From Trametes villosa (lineage: Eukaryota > Basidiomycota > Agaricomycetes > Polyporales > Polyporaceae): 64,000 nt of DNA. Both the position numbers and the translations under genes were made by a program. Of the stretch, positions 20,870 to 33,019 are shown piece by piece. Within the stretch, counting starts at the first letter, position 1; each line of letters starts with the position of its first letter. The notes under the pieces were generated by a model. It did no database searches, was not told the DNA's origin, and saw only the letters and a list, made by a program, of their open reading frames with translations. Location of the stretch: assembly GCA_002964805.2 (NCBI GenBank), contig PUDQ02000013.1:1-64000 (forward strand), written 5' to 3'.

Positions 20870-22862
20870 ACGTCTGCGTGCCGTACGAGATGTAAAATGT
20901 CCTCTGTGTCAATGTATCACATTAGAGCGAGAAGCGTAGAAGGAACACGACGGTATCGTTCACCCAAGTGCTCCCCTTTCATCTTGCGATCAGGTATGAC
21001 CAGGGAGCACGCGGGCGCACGGCTGCGATCTATGCGCGATCACACCCTGCTGGGGCAGGGTACGCTACCGTCCGCGTATATGCGTATGGGACGGACCTGG
21101 GTGCGCCTGCGCGCGCGAACGCTGCCCTGGTGACCGGTGATTGTGCGTCGCCGCGCAGCTCCGCCAGCTCAGTGTGCGCGGTTGCAGCGTATGAGCCACC
21201 GGCTTTCCGCGTGTACATACTCACCTTTCTACCGGCGGCGTCAGCGTCGATGCGCCCGCCGCAGTTTGTCTCATGGAGCAGACCAACGAGCTCGTGCGCG
21301 TGGCCTGGCGCGCGGCCCAGGTCCCTTGAGTGCACAGGATGTGTCACAGTTTGGGGGTATGCGTGAGCCTGACCCAAGGCGGAATCACAGCGTTGGGACT
21401 CACATTTTGGGTGTTCTACCTATGCTCTCCAGAGATTTGTTCGAGGGCACTCAGAATGAAAATGATCAGCCCGCGAGCGCTGCACTGGATGTTCAAATGA
21501 AGCACCGCCTACCTGGATCAAACGTTGCAAGTAAAACCCGTACCATTGCGATACATCGCAAGCAGAAGCAGCCGCGATGTGACTCTTCGGCAATATGAGG
21601 ACGTACCTGAGATTTCGACCGCGGGCTTGTACAAGCTGTGGCCACTTGAAGGCGAGCTGCAGAGGCTCGGCGATTGGAACTACCTGGCTATATGCGGATG
21701 AAAAGCGTCTATGTCGCTCAGAAGCCGAATCACAGTCATCTAGCGATGTGCGCTGTTGAGGTACATGTGCGTACCTTGGCGATGCCAGTGGATATGGGAA
21801 TGGGCGCCATCATCGCGCGCTGCCCCGAAACGAGGCGACCGTACCTCCATTCTTCGGAGTGTCGTATCACGGAGTTTCCATCGCTGCATATTACACCCCT
21901 TGTCAGCGTATGTGCGATAAACGCACCGTTATCAGCCTTTATAAACCCGTTTCGAGGGGAATGGGGTCCCGAAAGACCGCGCACCATCGCGACATCTGCT
22001 GTACAGCATCTAGACGCGAAGAAAGCTGCAGAGCCCAAGGAAATGGGCCGCATTCCGCACAGGCGAGCAGAGGAGTATCGAAGAGTCCGCCGCTCGTTGC
22101 GGTCACCCGAGATAAAGGTGGGGACGGGGTATTGGCATTGCAGAGAAAAACTTGACATAGACCCTTCGGCAGGCTCAAAAGATAAAAGTGCTCGGCCTCG
22201 CAAAGATAAAGCTTTCCGAAGAGACAACTCACCATTCGGAAGCTCCTAGCGGACGGCGCGCCCTTGCGGACATCTCCAGAGGCCTGATCGAGAATGAGGA
22301 GCGGCAAGCAGGCGCTGTTCAGGTCATGGAGAGCTTCCGAGAGACGAGCAGCATTTCACATGTACATAGCAAGGAAGAGCTGGAGGAGGGCCTCGTTTGT
22401 TCCTTGCTGTTGAGCAGCCGTTCGGTGGAGGGAGAGCTCCTTTTGCTGAACTTCTCGGTGTGAACAAAGCTGGAGGCATCGAGTATAGATGAAGGCATAG
22501 CATCTAGCGTAGATGCAACCAGATAGCATGTATGCAGTTGGGATAGCAGCCCAGATTCATTGCGAGCGTCAGCAAAGGAGTGCAGGGACGGGATCAAGGG
22601 AGTCGGAGGACAAGAGACAAAGAGCCCGACACGGCCGAAGCTGGGCGGCGACGGAAGCGCCCGGAGCACCGCGATCACATGACGCGACGCGGTCGATACG
22701 CGGGACGCGAAGTCGAACATCCACGTGGGCTTATGTAAGGTGGCCGACATGCGCGAACCACGCCTTTGCTCTGGCTGACCCGACCGCCCTGCTCTCTCTC
22801 CACGACCTCAAGACCGACACGGACGACGACGACGGAGACATCGACGGTGTTAGGCCTACACG
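20870..22862. other. Long intergenic region before polo kinase
   Basis: Nearly 2 kb. Overlapping frames up to 190 codons (about 21674-22249) carry no known domain and no splice logic. The last 300 bp form the promoter and 5' UTR of the kinase, with CGCG-rich sequence at about 22680-22710. Confidence 0.4.
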
Positions 22863-25800
22863 ATGTCCAACCTCTACACCACCATGCCGCCCCCTCCGCG
22901 CAGACACCCCCTCGCCACCACCGCCAACCACTACGCCGTCAACCAGCACCCGCGCCATCATCTCCCACCCGCACCGGGCACTCCTCCGAAGCCTCAGCTG
23001 CAGGCCGTCAAGCAGCCCGCCGAGCCTCCTCTGCCCAGGCAGAATGCGAAGGTCACCCCGCCCTCACCACCGAAGATCATCGTCGACAAGACTCGTTCAC
23101 TCGAGTTGGTGCGAGTCGGGATGCTTGGAGAGGTACGTTTGCACACAAGGATCCTCCTTCCTCTCAAGTCTCCTCCCTATGTCTTCCTCGTTATCTGCCT
23201 TCACGGTCAATTTCGACTGTTCTCAGCGAGCACATGGTGTGGCTGGGGTGCTATGTCGCCAGCTGCGCACGCCGTGTTCGAAGTCGAACTATTGCCGGTT
23301 GTCCTGTGCGACCGCTTAGCCTCTATTGGAGAATGGTGCTTGTGCAGAGACTTCATTTAACTCTCACTTTTGTGTTCGCTCGCCTTTCTGCTCCGGACAT
23401 GCGCTCGGATTAGCCCAGACCGTGAGGCAGCGGCCCGAACCGGTTGGAGGAGGTTCATCTGTGGCTAGTCTTCGAACGTACTGTGAAATTACCATAGCAT
23501 GATCTTTCTCCGAGTTGTGTGTAGTCTAGTGACCTTGTGCCTCGCTTTCGAGTTATCCTTGCCGTTCGCCAACGTGCTGACTAACATTCATTTCTGCAGG
23601 GTGGCTTTGCTCGTGTATACGAAGTTCAAGACCCACGCGGACAGAGGTCCGCTTGTAAGGTAGTTACGAAGTCCTCTCTCAAAACCAAGAAAGCCAAGAC
23701 GAAAGTACGTTGGGCCTGCAACTCTTCCTGCCCCTAGCCCGTCTAACGTTGCCGGGCAGCTCTACGCAGAAATCAAGATCCACAAGTCCCTGGACCACCC
23801 GAACATCGTCAGCTTCCAGGACTGCTTCGAGGACGATGAGAACGTCTACATGACGCTCGAGCTCTGCCACAATGGCTCACTCATGGACATGCTCCGCCGC
23901 CGTAAGCGGTTCACGGAGCCTGAGGCGCGCTACTTCATGGTCCAGCTCATCGGCGCGTGCCACTACATGCACACGCACCAGGTCATCCACCGCGACCTGA
24001 AGCTGGGCAACATCTTCCTCGACAAGAACATGAATGTGAAGGTCGGCGACTTCGGGCTCGCTGCGCTCATCGAGCAGCCGGGCGAGCGCAAGAAGACTAT
24101 TTGTGGCACACCGAACTATATCGCGCCGGAGGTGCTGTTCGACACCGCGAATGGTCACAGCTTCGAGGTCGACACCTGGTCGATCGGCGTTATCCTGTAC
24201 ACTTTGGTCGTCGGTCGCCCACCCTTTCAGACCAAGGACGTGAAGGCGATCTACAAGTGAGTGCACACTGCTCTTCAGCACGTCGAGCGCCCACTAATCC
24301 GCGAAACAGGCGCATTCGCGACAACGAGTACGAGTTCCCCGCGGACCGTGCGGTCTCGAAACTCGTCCAGGAGCTCATCCAGCAGATCCTGACGCCCGAC
24401 CCTCAACAACGTCCGACATTGCACGAGATCGTCGACCACCCCTGGTTCACCACAGGCATCGTCCCCAGCTACATCCCCGCGACAGCGCACGATGCGGTAC
24501 CAGACTTCCGTCATATTTCCCGCCAAACGGCCGAGACGAATCTCGCGCGGCTGCGCCGGTACGCGCTGCTCGACGAGGACCAGTCAACGAGCATCGCGGT
24601 CCCGAGCGCGCCTCCCTCTAACGCGAGCACGACTGCGAAGGCCGCTCGTAATGCTACCTCGAGCCTCGCGCAGCAGGAGAAGGAATTCCAGAAGGCCGTC
24701 CAGCCCGGGTCGCCTATCTCTGCGCTGCTCACCTCCGCACGGCAGCCGCTCATCGTCGCGCCGCTCGCCCCAGCAGGCTCGCGCGGTGAGCAGCCACTCC
24801 TGCGCAAGCTCCAGGCGGCCAAGGACTCCGTCAAGTCTCCCGGGCGGCCCGGTCGATTGGGGCTGCACGGGATCGCGGAGGAGCAGGAGGACGAGTACGG
24901 GGCACGTGTGGAGGAGCTGCGGAAGAAGGAGCTGGAGAGCCAGAAGGCGCGGATCGTCGCGCAGATGGTGCCCGCGCCCGGGAGCGCGCCGGGCTCGGTG
25001 TTCGGCGGGGACGAGCAAGAGCTGGAGAACTTGCCACCGGCGCGGACGAGGGACGCGGCGCGGACGCTCAAAGAGCGAGAACGACAGCGCGAGAAGGAGC
25101 GCGAACAGGAGCGCGACTTTGTGAGGGAGGAGCGCGAGCGCGAGCAGGAGCGCATCGAGTCGCCGATGCTTGGAGGCTTGCCGCTCCGCCCGAACAGCTT
25201 CGACGTCGTTGCGCAGACGTTGACGGAGGCGCTCGACGCGCAGGCGGCGGGGAGGCTGTTCCGCGACCCGAGGGAGGACGTGAACCTGCCGCACCCGAAG
25301 GTGTTCATCGCGTCCTGGGTCGACTACTGCAACAAGTATGGAATGGGCTACGCCCTCACCGACGGCTCTGTTGGTGTGCACTTCAACGACAGCTCGAGCA
25401 TCGTGCTGTCCGCTGACAAGCAGTACGTCTTATGTCTACACACCCGGTGTCTTTCGCTGACATATCCTCCAGCCACTTTGACTTCCTGTCGTCACGCCAG
25501 AAGGGCGCGGCGTACGTGCGGAAGAACCACACGGTGGCGGACTACCCGGAGGAGCTCAAGAGCAAGGTGTACCTGCTCAAGCACTTCGAGCGGTACATCA
25601 TGGACCGGCTGTATGGCGAGTACGAGTGGACGTTCGAGGACACGGAGCGTACGAAGGGCATGGAGTTCGTGCAGCGCTACCTCCGCATGAAGCACGTCAT
25701 CGTGTTCAAGCTCTCTCATGACGTCCTCCAGGTGCGTTTCTCTGTTTGTCCGCCGTGGCTGCGATGCTAACGTCCCGCCGTCTGTGCGCAGTTCAACTTC

Positions 25801-26139
25801 TACGACCACACGAAGGTGATCGTGTCGAACCAAGGCCTGCTCGTGACGCACATCGACAAGAACTACCGGCTGACGCGGTTCAGCCTCGCGCAGGTCATGG
25901 CGCAGGCGCTCCGGCCGCCGCCCGCGGACCCCGAGCAGGCAAAGTTCCAGCAGCGCCTCGTGGACAAGGTCAAGTACATCAAGGAGGTACTCATCTCGAT
26001 CCGCAACGTCAGTGCGAAGACGAGCGAAGAGGACGCACCCGCGCCCCAGTCTGCTCCGGCGCAGGCGCAGGTGCAGGAGAAGAAGGAGCGGGCGACGATT
26101 GCGCTGAACTCGCGCGCGTCGAAGATGTCGCTGCGGTGA
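22863..26139 (+). CDS. Polo-like protein kinase (Cdc5/Plo1 type)
   Basis: Six exons: 22863-23132, 23600-23704, 23760-24256, 24310-25422, 25473-25731 and 25792-26139. They encode 863 residues. A Pro/His-rich N-terminus precedes the Ser/Thr kinase domain (about 87-345): glycine loop [10 protein letters not shown] formed across intron 1, lysine in [19 protein letters not shown], and the T-loop [15 protein letters not shown] charged linker (REREREQER) leads to two polo boxes. PB1 has [20 protein letters not shown] with the phosphopeptide-binding Trp. PB2 has FNFYDHTK with the His/Lys pincer. All catalytic and binding residues are present, so it should be functional in mitotic entry, spindle and cytokinesis control. 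Intron 1 (467 bp) is much longer than the others. Confidence 0.96.
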
Positions 26140-26802
26140 TCGTACTCATTCCCGTTGAGCGTTGGCGCGCGGTGTAGGCCCGCGTCCGCGTCTGCTCCCC
26201 GATCATACTGTCCTCGTCCTCATCTCCTGTGCCCTGGGACTTTGTCGCAGCGCGCGCACGATGTTAGGTCGTTCGCGTTGGATTCTGTGCTTGCCCGTAT
26301 CCCCATCCTCATTCCTATCCTCGCCCTAGTCTCTGCAATATGTCAATACCCCCTCCTGCCCGCGAGTTAGTCGCGGCGCACCGCACGTCCATCTCTCCGT
26401 TACAGCTCCCTGTTACACGTCGTCCCCTCCTCTAGGGACGGGTATATAGTATTATTCGTCCCTGTCGGTCGTCGGGCGCATATCTCGGTTGCTGCGTCTC
26501 CGGATCCTGTTATTACGATGGCGTATCGCCCACGCCCACGCTTGGCTACGAAATGAATCGTCGTTCATGTCGCTGCTGGTGTGCACGCTCGTTCTGTAGA
26601 TGGACATGCAGTCAGATTGTGTGGGGAAAGTACTGTTACATGCATGGCCCCGTCCACGACGATAAGTACGTCTCGTCGCGTCATCTGCCAGGCTAGTGGC
26701 CTACATTCGAGCAGGTTCGTTGGTCCCCAGATGAGTTACCGTTCGTGACTATACAGCACATGTACGGCATCGTAAACTTCGAGGCTGAATGTATCCGGGA
26801 GT
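26140..26802. other. 3' region between convergent genes
   Basis: Spacer between the convergently transcribed polo kinase and HET genes. No gene supported. Confidence 0.4.
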
Positions 26803-28821
26803 CTACGCTGTGCGACTGCGCCGGTCGTCCCCAACCACCGTCGTACTGGTGGTGAGCTCGATGTGCAGCATAAAGTCCACATATGGCGCCTGCCCCCATC
26901 CCCCAAACGTCCACGCGGGCTCCCTTGGGCTCTGTGGCGTAAGATGCAACGTCAAAACGAACGGCGTTGCGCGACCCGGCGCGCGCAGCTCGAACTCGCC
27001 CCGCGCCTCGCCCTGTCCGGAGAAGGGGACGAACCGCGAGATGCGCGTCGTCGTAGCCGCCGCGGCTGCCGGCGAAGGCTCGATGGCTGCGACCGCGACC
27101 GTGTCCGAGCGCGGATCGCTGCTCCGGCCCTGGCGAACAGTAAACGAGACGCCGTCGGGACGCTCGCCCTGCGCGATGTGCACTTCGATCTCCTTCAGAT
27201 CGATGCGCGCCACAGTGCTCCGGGATGCGCCGCTGTCGTCGGGACACAGGGCGAGCAGGTAGTCGTTCGCGTACTCCGAGACCTCCTGTCGCGCACCAAT
27301 CGTTAGGCGTCGGAGCGAGACCATGTAGCCGTCCGCGTTGAGCGCGGCTGTGCACCACGACTTAACCGCGACGCGGCGAATACGTAGAGGCAGCGCACCC
27401 CCTGGCCCGCCCTCCAGCGGATCGCGACGCACAGTGAGTGGCGCTATAGCGACATCCGGGCGCAGGGCGCGCACCTCAGGGGGAGAGAGCGTCCAGGTGC
27501 GGTAGTAGCGCTTGCAATCGAGGCAAGTATCTGTGCGCGTGCCGACGAGTAGACTAGCGTCGTCTGCATCTGCGGGCGGCTCGCATAGCGGGAGGGCTAT
27601 TACGTTCCCTGCGCCGTCTGTGCATTGCAGGAGCGCGATCTGGGTGCACTCGAATGCGCCGCAGCTACAGTCGCGATATGGGCGATGTGCGGCGCGGTGG
27701 GAGAGGGCGGGGAGCGGATATCGAACTATGGGAAATCGGATACGGAGGGCATGTGGAGAGGCAGGCTCTCCTGTCGGCTCTGGATGACTCGCCGGCGATG
27801 GAGAACCCCAGACCAGCGTCTCAAAGTCCCTGTTGCTGAGGGCCGAAATCGCCCCGCCAGTGCGAAAATCGTGGGGGGAGGAAGCGAAGAGCGACCGAGC
27901 TGGTCGTTGACAGGAGGTCAAGGGGGTGTCCAAAATCGTCATCCGCTCTTCGATGAGGCGTCGCAACACCACGGGAGATACGCTCTCAGGGCTCGAAGAG
28001 AACCGGGGGCCCCACACGAACAGGCTCTGGTCGGAGGGGATCTCCTTCATAATCTTCTTCTGCAACCGTAAGAACGCCTTGTGGCGCTCCCCGTAGTCCA
28101 GGCGCATCCGGACGTTAAAGATGCCCATGAGGCAGTACGCCTCGTCCTCGACGTACAACGTCTGTCGTGAAGACGCCCACGACATGCGCTGTGCGACGCA
28201 CACCGAGCTGAGAGGGACCTTGTGCAAGAGTACGGGTGTTGCGATGCCCGTGATGGACTCCAGGAGCTCGGCCAGCCGCGTCTTGGTACCGAGAAAGCTC
28301 CAGTCCATGGCGAGGAATACGATGTTGGTCGGGGCGATAAGCTCTTGGAGGGTCCAACCGCGCTTGTGCCATCGGCTGGCACGGAAAGCAGAGCCATGGT
28401 GACTGATCTTGTCAGAGGGGGGCACATCAGCGAGGTAGACGTAGCATACGTCCGCCCAGCGGTACCAGTCGTACATCGAACTAAGCGCCTCGGAGAGCTC
28501 GGTATTGTCGCGTTTGTCGATGCAACAGGCGTCATACCAAAGGAGCTCGTACCCATGACTGCGAGCTGCCCTGCATGCCTCCCTGATCTTGGGCGATAGA
28601 TCTCGATGGAAAAGGATGGATCGCGTTGTGGTGGGTGCAGTAGTTGGCCTCGATAGCGGCCCTTGTTCAGGAGTTCCGAAGACATCTCGCTGGATCGCTA
28701 AGATGGCACTGAAGTTTTGTTCGCCGTCGGCTGCCCAAGTGTGCGATATGATCGCGTAACGGGCGTGTTGAGGGTCGGATATGTGCACGAAACGGCCAGA
28801 CGTTGTGTTCAGCAGGCGCAT
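26803..28821 (-). CDS. HET-domain protein, single exon, 672 aa
   Basis: An uninterrupted frame from ATG 28821. The HET domain fills the first 300 residues: MRLLNTTSGRF, YAIISHTWAADGEQ, LLWYDACCIDK, YDWYRWADVCYVYLADV, WHKRGWTLQELIAP and EDEAYCLMGIFNV. It is like the HET protein at 7705 but clearly diverged and without its intron. The C-terminal half is unclassified. It includes a CxC-containing stretch (CSCGAFEC, then CLDCKRYYRTW) that could bind metal, and ends in a region rich in beta-prone residues. Likely role: an effector of nonself-triggered cell death, as known for fungal HET proteins. It lies between polo kinase and the second group of helical-family genes. Confidence 0.88.
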   Translation of the reverse strand: MRLLNTTSGRFVHISDPQHARYAIISHTWAADGEQNFSAILAIQRDVFGTPEQGPLSRPTTAPTTTRSILFHRDLSPKIREACRAARSHGYELLWYDACCIDKRDNTELSEALSSMYDWYRWADVCYVYLADVPPSDKISHHGSAFRASRWHKRGWTLQELIAPTNIVFLAMDWSFLGTKTRLAELLESITGIATPVLLHKVPLSSVCVAQRMSWASSRQTLYVEDEAYCLMGIFNVRMRLDYGERHKAFLRLQKKIMKEIPSDQSLFVWGPRFSSSPESVSPVVLRRLIEERMTILDTPLTSCQRPARSLFASSPHDFRTGGAISALSNRDFETLVWGSPSPASHPEPTGEPASPHALRIRFPIVRYPLPALSHRAAHRPYRDCSCGAFECTQIALLQCTDGAGNVIALPLCEPPADADDASLLVGTRTDTCLDCKRYYRTWTLSPPEVRALRPDVAIAPLTVRRDPLEGGPGGALPLRIRRVAVKSWCTAALNADGYMVSLRRLTIGARQEVSEYANDYLLALCPDDSGASRSTVARIDLKEIEVHIAQGERPDGVSFTVRQGRSSDPRSDTVAVAAIEPSPAAAAATTTRISRFVPFSGQGEARGEFELRAPGRATPFVLTLHLTPQSPREPAWTFGGWGQAPYVDFMLHIELTTSTTVVGDDRRSRTA

Positions 28822-29859
28822 CCTAGTTGGACATTAGCGTAGTTGGAAAACCACCCGCGCAAGCGCACATACCGAGTCAGTGGTGGGTCTTCGTGAAGGG
28901 GACACGGGGTGAGGCCTCAAGCTTCAAGTGCTGGCGGGAGGTGGCATCATGAAGCTAGCCTTGCGGCGCTGGTGGAGTCCTGTAAGAAAGAACCGCGGGT
29001 GACGGTCCGGGTGAGAATGATCCTCTGACACATCGGCCAGAAAACATCTCAGAGCGCACGACTTCCGTGCGATTTCGAGCCAGAATGAGCAATTATCGCT
29101 CGCAGGAGAATAGGACATTATGCACCAGATCATCCCATGAAGTCGTAAGTATTAAAGTAACAATGTTTCGACGTTGGTGCCCATGCCAGGAGACTCGGAC
29201 TCGTTGAACTTCGAGCTTACTGAACGCGGGCGCTTGTCTCGTTTAGGGCAGGGCCCCGTGGTGTGGCACGGCTTGACCCAAATATTGTAGGCTTTGCCTC
29301 TACGACTGCACACGTATTGACATCAACTGGCCTGACACTCGTGCAATCCTACCGGGACATCATATACTCCAAGACCGACAAGTGAACAGATCCCAGAATC
29401 AACACCCCGGGCAGTGCGGACCTTTACGCGCGCGAGCCCACGGCAAGAGCGTTTCTGGGATGCGGCAAGCCGAGGTCAGCGCCGAACATGTACAAGAATG
29501 CCCTGTCCGAGCGTGTCAGCTGGCTCGAAGAAAGTCTCAGGTGGTGCCGTAGCGCTCTCGTAGTCGCCCGTTCATGGGAACGCCATTCACGAGACTCTCC
29601 CGGGGCATGTAGCACCCACCCGTCGCCTGGGCTGTATATCGGTGGGGATGTTTTCTCACCTACCATGGGTCCGTGCTTCTCAATCCGTTATCGCAACTAC
29701 GCGGTATCTTTTGATGTGGTAATCCGCGGAGTCTTCTGTAGCTAGGGCGCGCCGGGTGCGCGTGCAAACCTCGGTGGTTTTCCTCAGCTTCATTCGAACT
29801 CTGACTACCTCCACCGCCGTGTCCGCTCTGGCCGATATCTCATCAAATCTCAGTGGAAG
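28822..29859. other. Intergenic spacer
   Basis: About 1 kb upstream of both the HET gene (-) and B3 (+). No gene supported, and no partner type A remnant was found here. Confidence 0.4.
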
Positions 29860-31432
29860 ATGGCTTTTCAGGCACAGGAACATATACGGGAGATACAGGA
29901 GCAGTCGCCCGACACTATCCCAAACAACGCATTGGTGCCTCGCGAGGGTGGAGAGGTTAATGGAGCGCGCACCAGCTCTACGGTGCGTGAGCCCGCTCGT
30001 GCTAATTCCATCACTCATTGACACAACTTGCTTTCAGAGCCTAGCACTCAGAAGACTACTACATATTGAGCAAACCGTAGAAGACATCTCGGATATGTTC
30101 CTGCGGGTAGACCGTGTCCTCGACGATCTCAGGCCGACGAACGGACCTATAAGAGAGAACCCTTTACTAGAGTCTTGGGACGAGCACTATCAAGTAAGAG
30201 TCGACATCTGCGACCTGGTACGCCGCACTGATATTGTTAACTCTCCTAGGCGTTCTTGCGGATCGCCTCGCGATGTCGGAAGAACCTTCACAGCGCTGTG
30301 GCTATCATGGATGGTGCGTTGCAAGTGTTAAGCACGGCGTAATCTGTGGCGGCCAACGTTTTACGTTCGGTTGCAGTATGCCGAGAAACACTCCTCATAG
30401 AAACTGAGCCTTCGCTACACGAAGACGCAAAGACGGGACTAGAGATTGCAGAAAATGCCGGTTTCCACCTTCGTATCCCCGCGCAGGAAAACTACTGACT
30501 TTCATCGTTCAGTTCGTACGATCCGAGGCCACATGTGCGCGGAGTGCGACGGGCACCCTTTCAATGCTTTCTAAGGACATCATGAAGCTCCGATACCAAC
30601 TAGACGTTGCGCCCGCCGCACCTGCGGTCGCGTCGTATCCTCCAAAAATACACCCCTCCCTCCAGACTGCTCGTTATGTGTTGGGGCTCCTACTACCCAG
30701 CATGTCAAAGTGAGAACCACTACGCGCGCATATATGTAGTCTTTGGCAGTCTCACTGACAAGTTCGCCTCCTATACATGCCGGATTCGTCCGCCGATAAC
30801 CTCCCGGGGTTACACTCGCACCGGGTAACAGCCCCATGTCGCACTCCCAGACAGCAAAGGCGCAGTCCACGGCCCAAACAGCGGCCGCTTCGTCCCCGCA
30901 CTCGCCCTCAGCACCCGACTCCCTTGCCGAGACAAGTCATGCCACCGGTGCGCCACCGCTCGTTGATGAACCCGAGTTATCCTACCCAGAGGCGATGAAG
31001 TACGACATGGAGCGCACGGCGGAAGAGATCGAGCGCTTTGCGGTCAGCTGGACGGAGGTGCGTGTTCCTGTCTGCCACCACAGCCTCGGTACCCGCGCTC
31101 GTCTGTGTGAATTTCGATATGTGTCTGCGGCTCACTGCATGCGTGCATGTTGGTAGATCGCTGCTGAAATCGAGCTATGGGCGGCGTATCTCAGGCGCCG
31201 CAGCGAGATGCTCGCGCTTCGCCCGCAGGCGTCAGGAGACCTCAAGGATGACGAATTGGTGCGTCGTTCTCCTTCTTTCGGAGATATGTAAGGGCGTGAT
31301 GGCGCTTATGACGCTCCATGTCCGCAGGTGCGCGTTGAGGAAATTGCAGGGTTGTGGGACGCGATCATGGATATGCGGCACGCGACACTCGTGAGGATGC
31401 ACGCCCAGAAGCCCGCGGTTGTACTGTACTAG
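29860..31432 (+). CDS. B3: divergent helical-family protein (type B-like)
   Basis: Clear exons: 29860-29982, 30038-30193 (RRLLHIEQTVEDISDMF), a 64-nt exon 30250-30313 (FLRIASRCRKNLHSAVAIM), one starting at 30377, and at the end 31157-31258 and a 105-nt last exon 31328-31432 (VEEIAGLWDAIMDMRHATL). The 64-nt exon with phases 0/1 and the 105-nt last exon tie it to type B. The middle (30470-30830) could not be resolved. A helical exon near 30510-30610 fits, but it may instead be damaged or split into two genes, the second starting at ATG 30836. Sequence similarity to other members is low. No membrane segment seen. Confidence 0.45.
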
Positions 31433-33019
31433 ATCAGTGCGTGCTGTATTGTCGTACTACCGTCTCGAAGTGAGTGTGACCTATTGATATCCATGTTCTC
31501 CGTGAGAGCGACTTGGTTCGTTAGAGAGGTTGGCGAGCCGTGGAAGGGGCGTACAACTCTACTACTACTAGTGATTGTCTTGACTGGGAGATTCTCTAAA
31601 TACCTCTCGACCAATGTAAAAATATCTGGGACTCTCTGACGATGATAGCTCGTTTGGAGAGTGTGATCCGGACCAACCAGGTGCTGTGGACTGAGCGGGC
31701 GAGGAAGGGAAGCGCCCACGTGACCGCGGGGCCTAGTATGGCACTTCGCGGCGCCCGAGCTCGAAAGCTGTCCTCTCGGTCTCCCTCGCGCCCGGGAACG
31801 ATTCTCAAGGTGCTTGGCATGCAGACGTATGGGAATAGAGACAGAAAATGTTTTATCATCTCACGGTCAGACTACCAGACGACTTTCCCATCGTTCCACC
31901 GGTGACTCCAGCACTAGAAAATCTCAAGAGTGACGGCAAACGAGGGGCCACCATGCGGTACATCCCCTAGAACAAGTCCAGATACAGATGTATCTATCAA
32001 AGAAGGCCAGCAGTCCTATCTTCAATCGATAAGAGGAGCGTTACCCTAGCCGCAGGAAGTCGAACCGATGGCGGGGCCCCCTGACTTCACGAAGAGATCC
32101 GTTTCACATGAAGGCAGTGGCCGAAGTGCTTCCATCCCCCGTCGCGCTTCTTTATAATCAACGGCGTGGCTGATTAGAAGTATGATGAGGAATATCGGGG
32201 GTCCGGGATTCGTTGAGAAGAACCTGCCTGGCACGTACCCGTATATCACAGCTGCTACTCACACTCGGGACATAAGAGACCGTGTATTCTGTCACAATGG
32301 CCCTTCTGAGCGGGAAAAGACGTAGACGTATGAATGTGCCGTGTACCTCACGAGAAATGGCAGTTTGTGAACCGCGATAGCTCGCAGGGGGGCGGGGGAA
32401 GGAGGCGCTAAGCGTGTCAGCTGCGAAGAAGGGACGAGTGATTTTGACGGATGCCGCCGTAAAATCAGGGCGTCCAGGAGTACCAAGAATGTGTTGAGAA
32501 GGTCGTGGTTGCGCCGATACTTGCGTGATGGGTGTCCACGCGAACGCGGCGCCTGGAGATGTATCCCGCAATAGTGGAAATGCCGCCTCATCACCTTCAT
32601 CCCCATCCCGGCTGTTGCGCTGCAGTGGTAGGATCTTGAAACAGTCTTCGAGGTCAGCACAAGGGGCAAATGTCACGAGAGATGAGTATGCAGAGTGGTC
32701 GTGTTCAGGTAGTATACGGTTCACATGTCCACGATGACCCTGGAGTGCACGGCGGCTGTTTTGATCTGCTTTCGCACGTACGCCCACACAAGAAGCCCGG
32801 CCATCTGTCACCAGCCTCAGTGGGCGGCTGTTGCGGTTGCGCCCTATCTCCTCAAGTCTGAATGAGAAAGTGTACGTACCACGCGGGCATCGGGGGTTGC
32901 TCACCGGCGGTAGAGACATAGCTCTGATCAGCTAATCATGAATACCTCAGAACCTGGGCATTCGCAGGTATACATACCGCGTCTTTTGTTTGAGCCGCGT
33001 CTCTGCCCTCCACCGCTCG
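31433..33019. other. Spacer with one uncharacterised 253-codon frame
   Basis: The only noteworthy content is an ATG-initiated frame on - at 32919-32158. Its product is basic, without recognised domain or repeat, and a second open frame overlaps it, so coding potential is doubtful. Upstream of A3 there is no opposing type B gene. Confidence 0.3.

Noticed and set aside
21674..22249. 191-codon frame upstream of polo kinase
   Set aside because: No recognisable domain or splice structure. The opposite strand is equally open.
24584..25381. 265-codon frames on - strand within polo kinase
   Set aside because: They mirror the codon-biased polo exon 4.
32158..32919. 253-codon ATG frame on - as a gene
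   Set aside because: No domain, and another open frame overlaps it. Recorded only as an uncharacterised frame.
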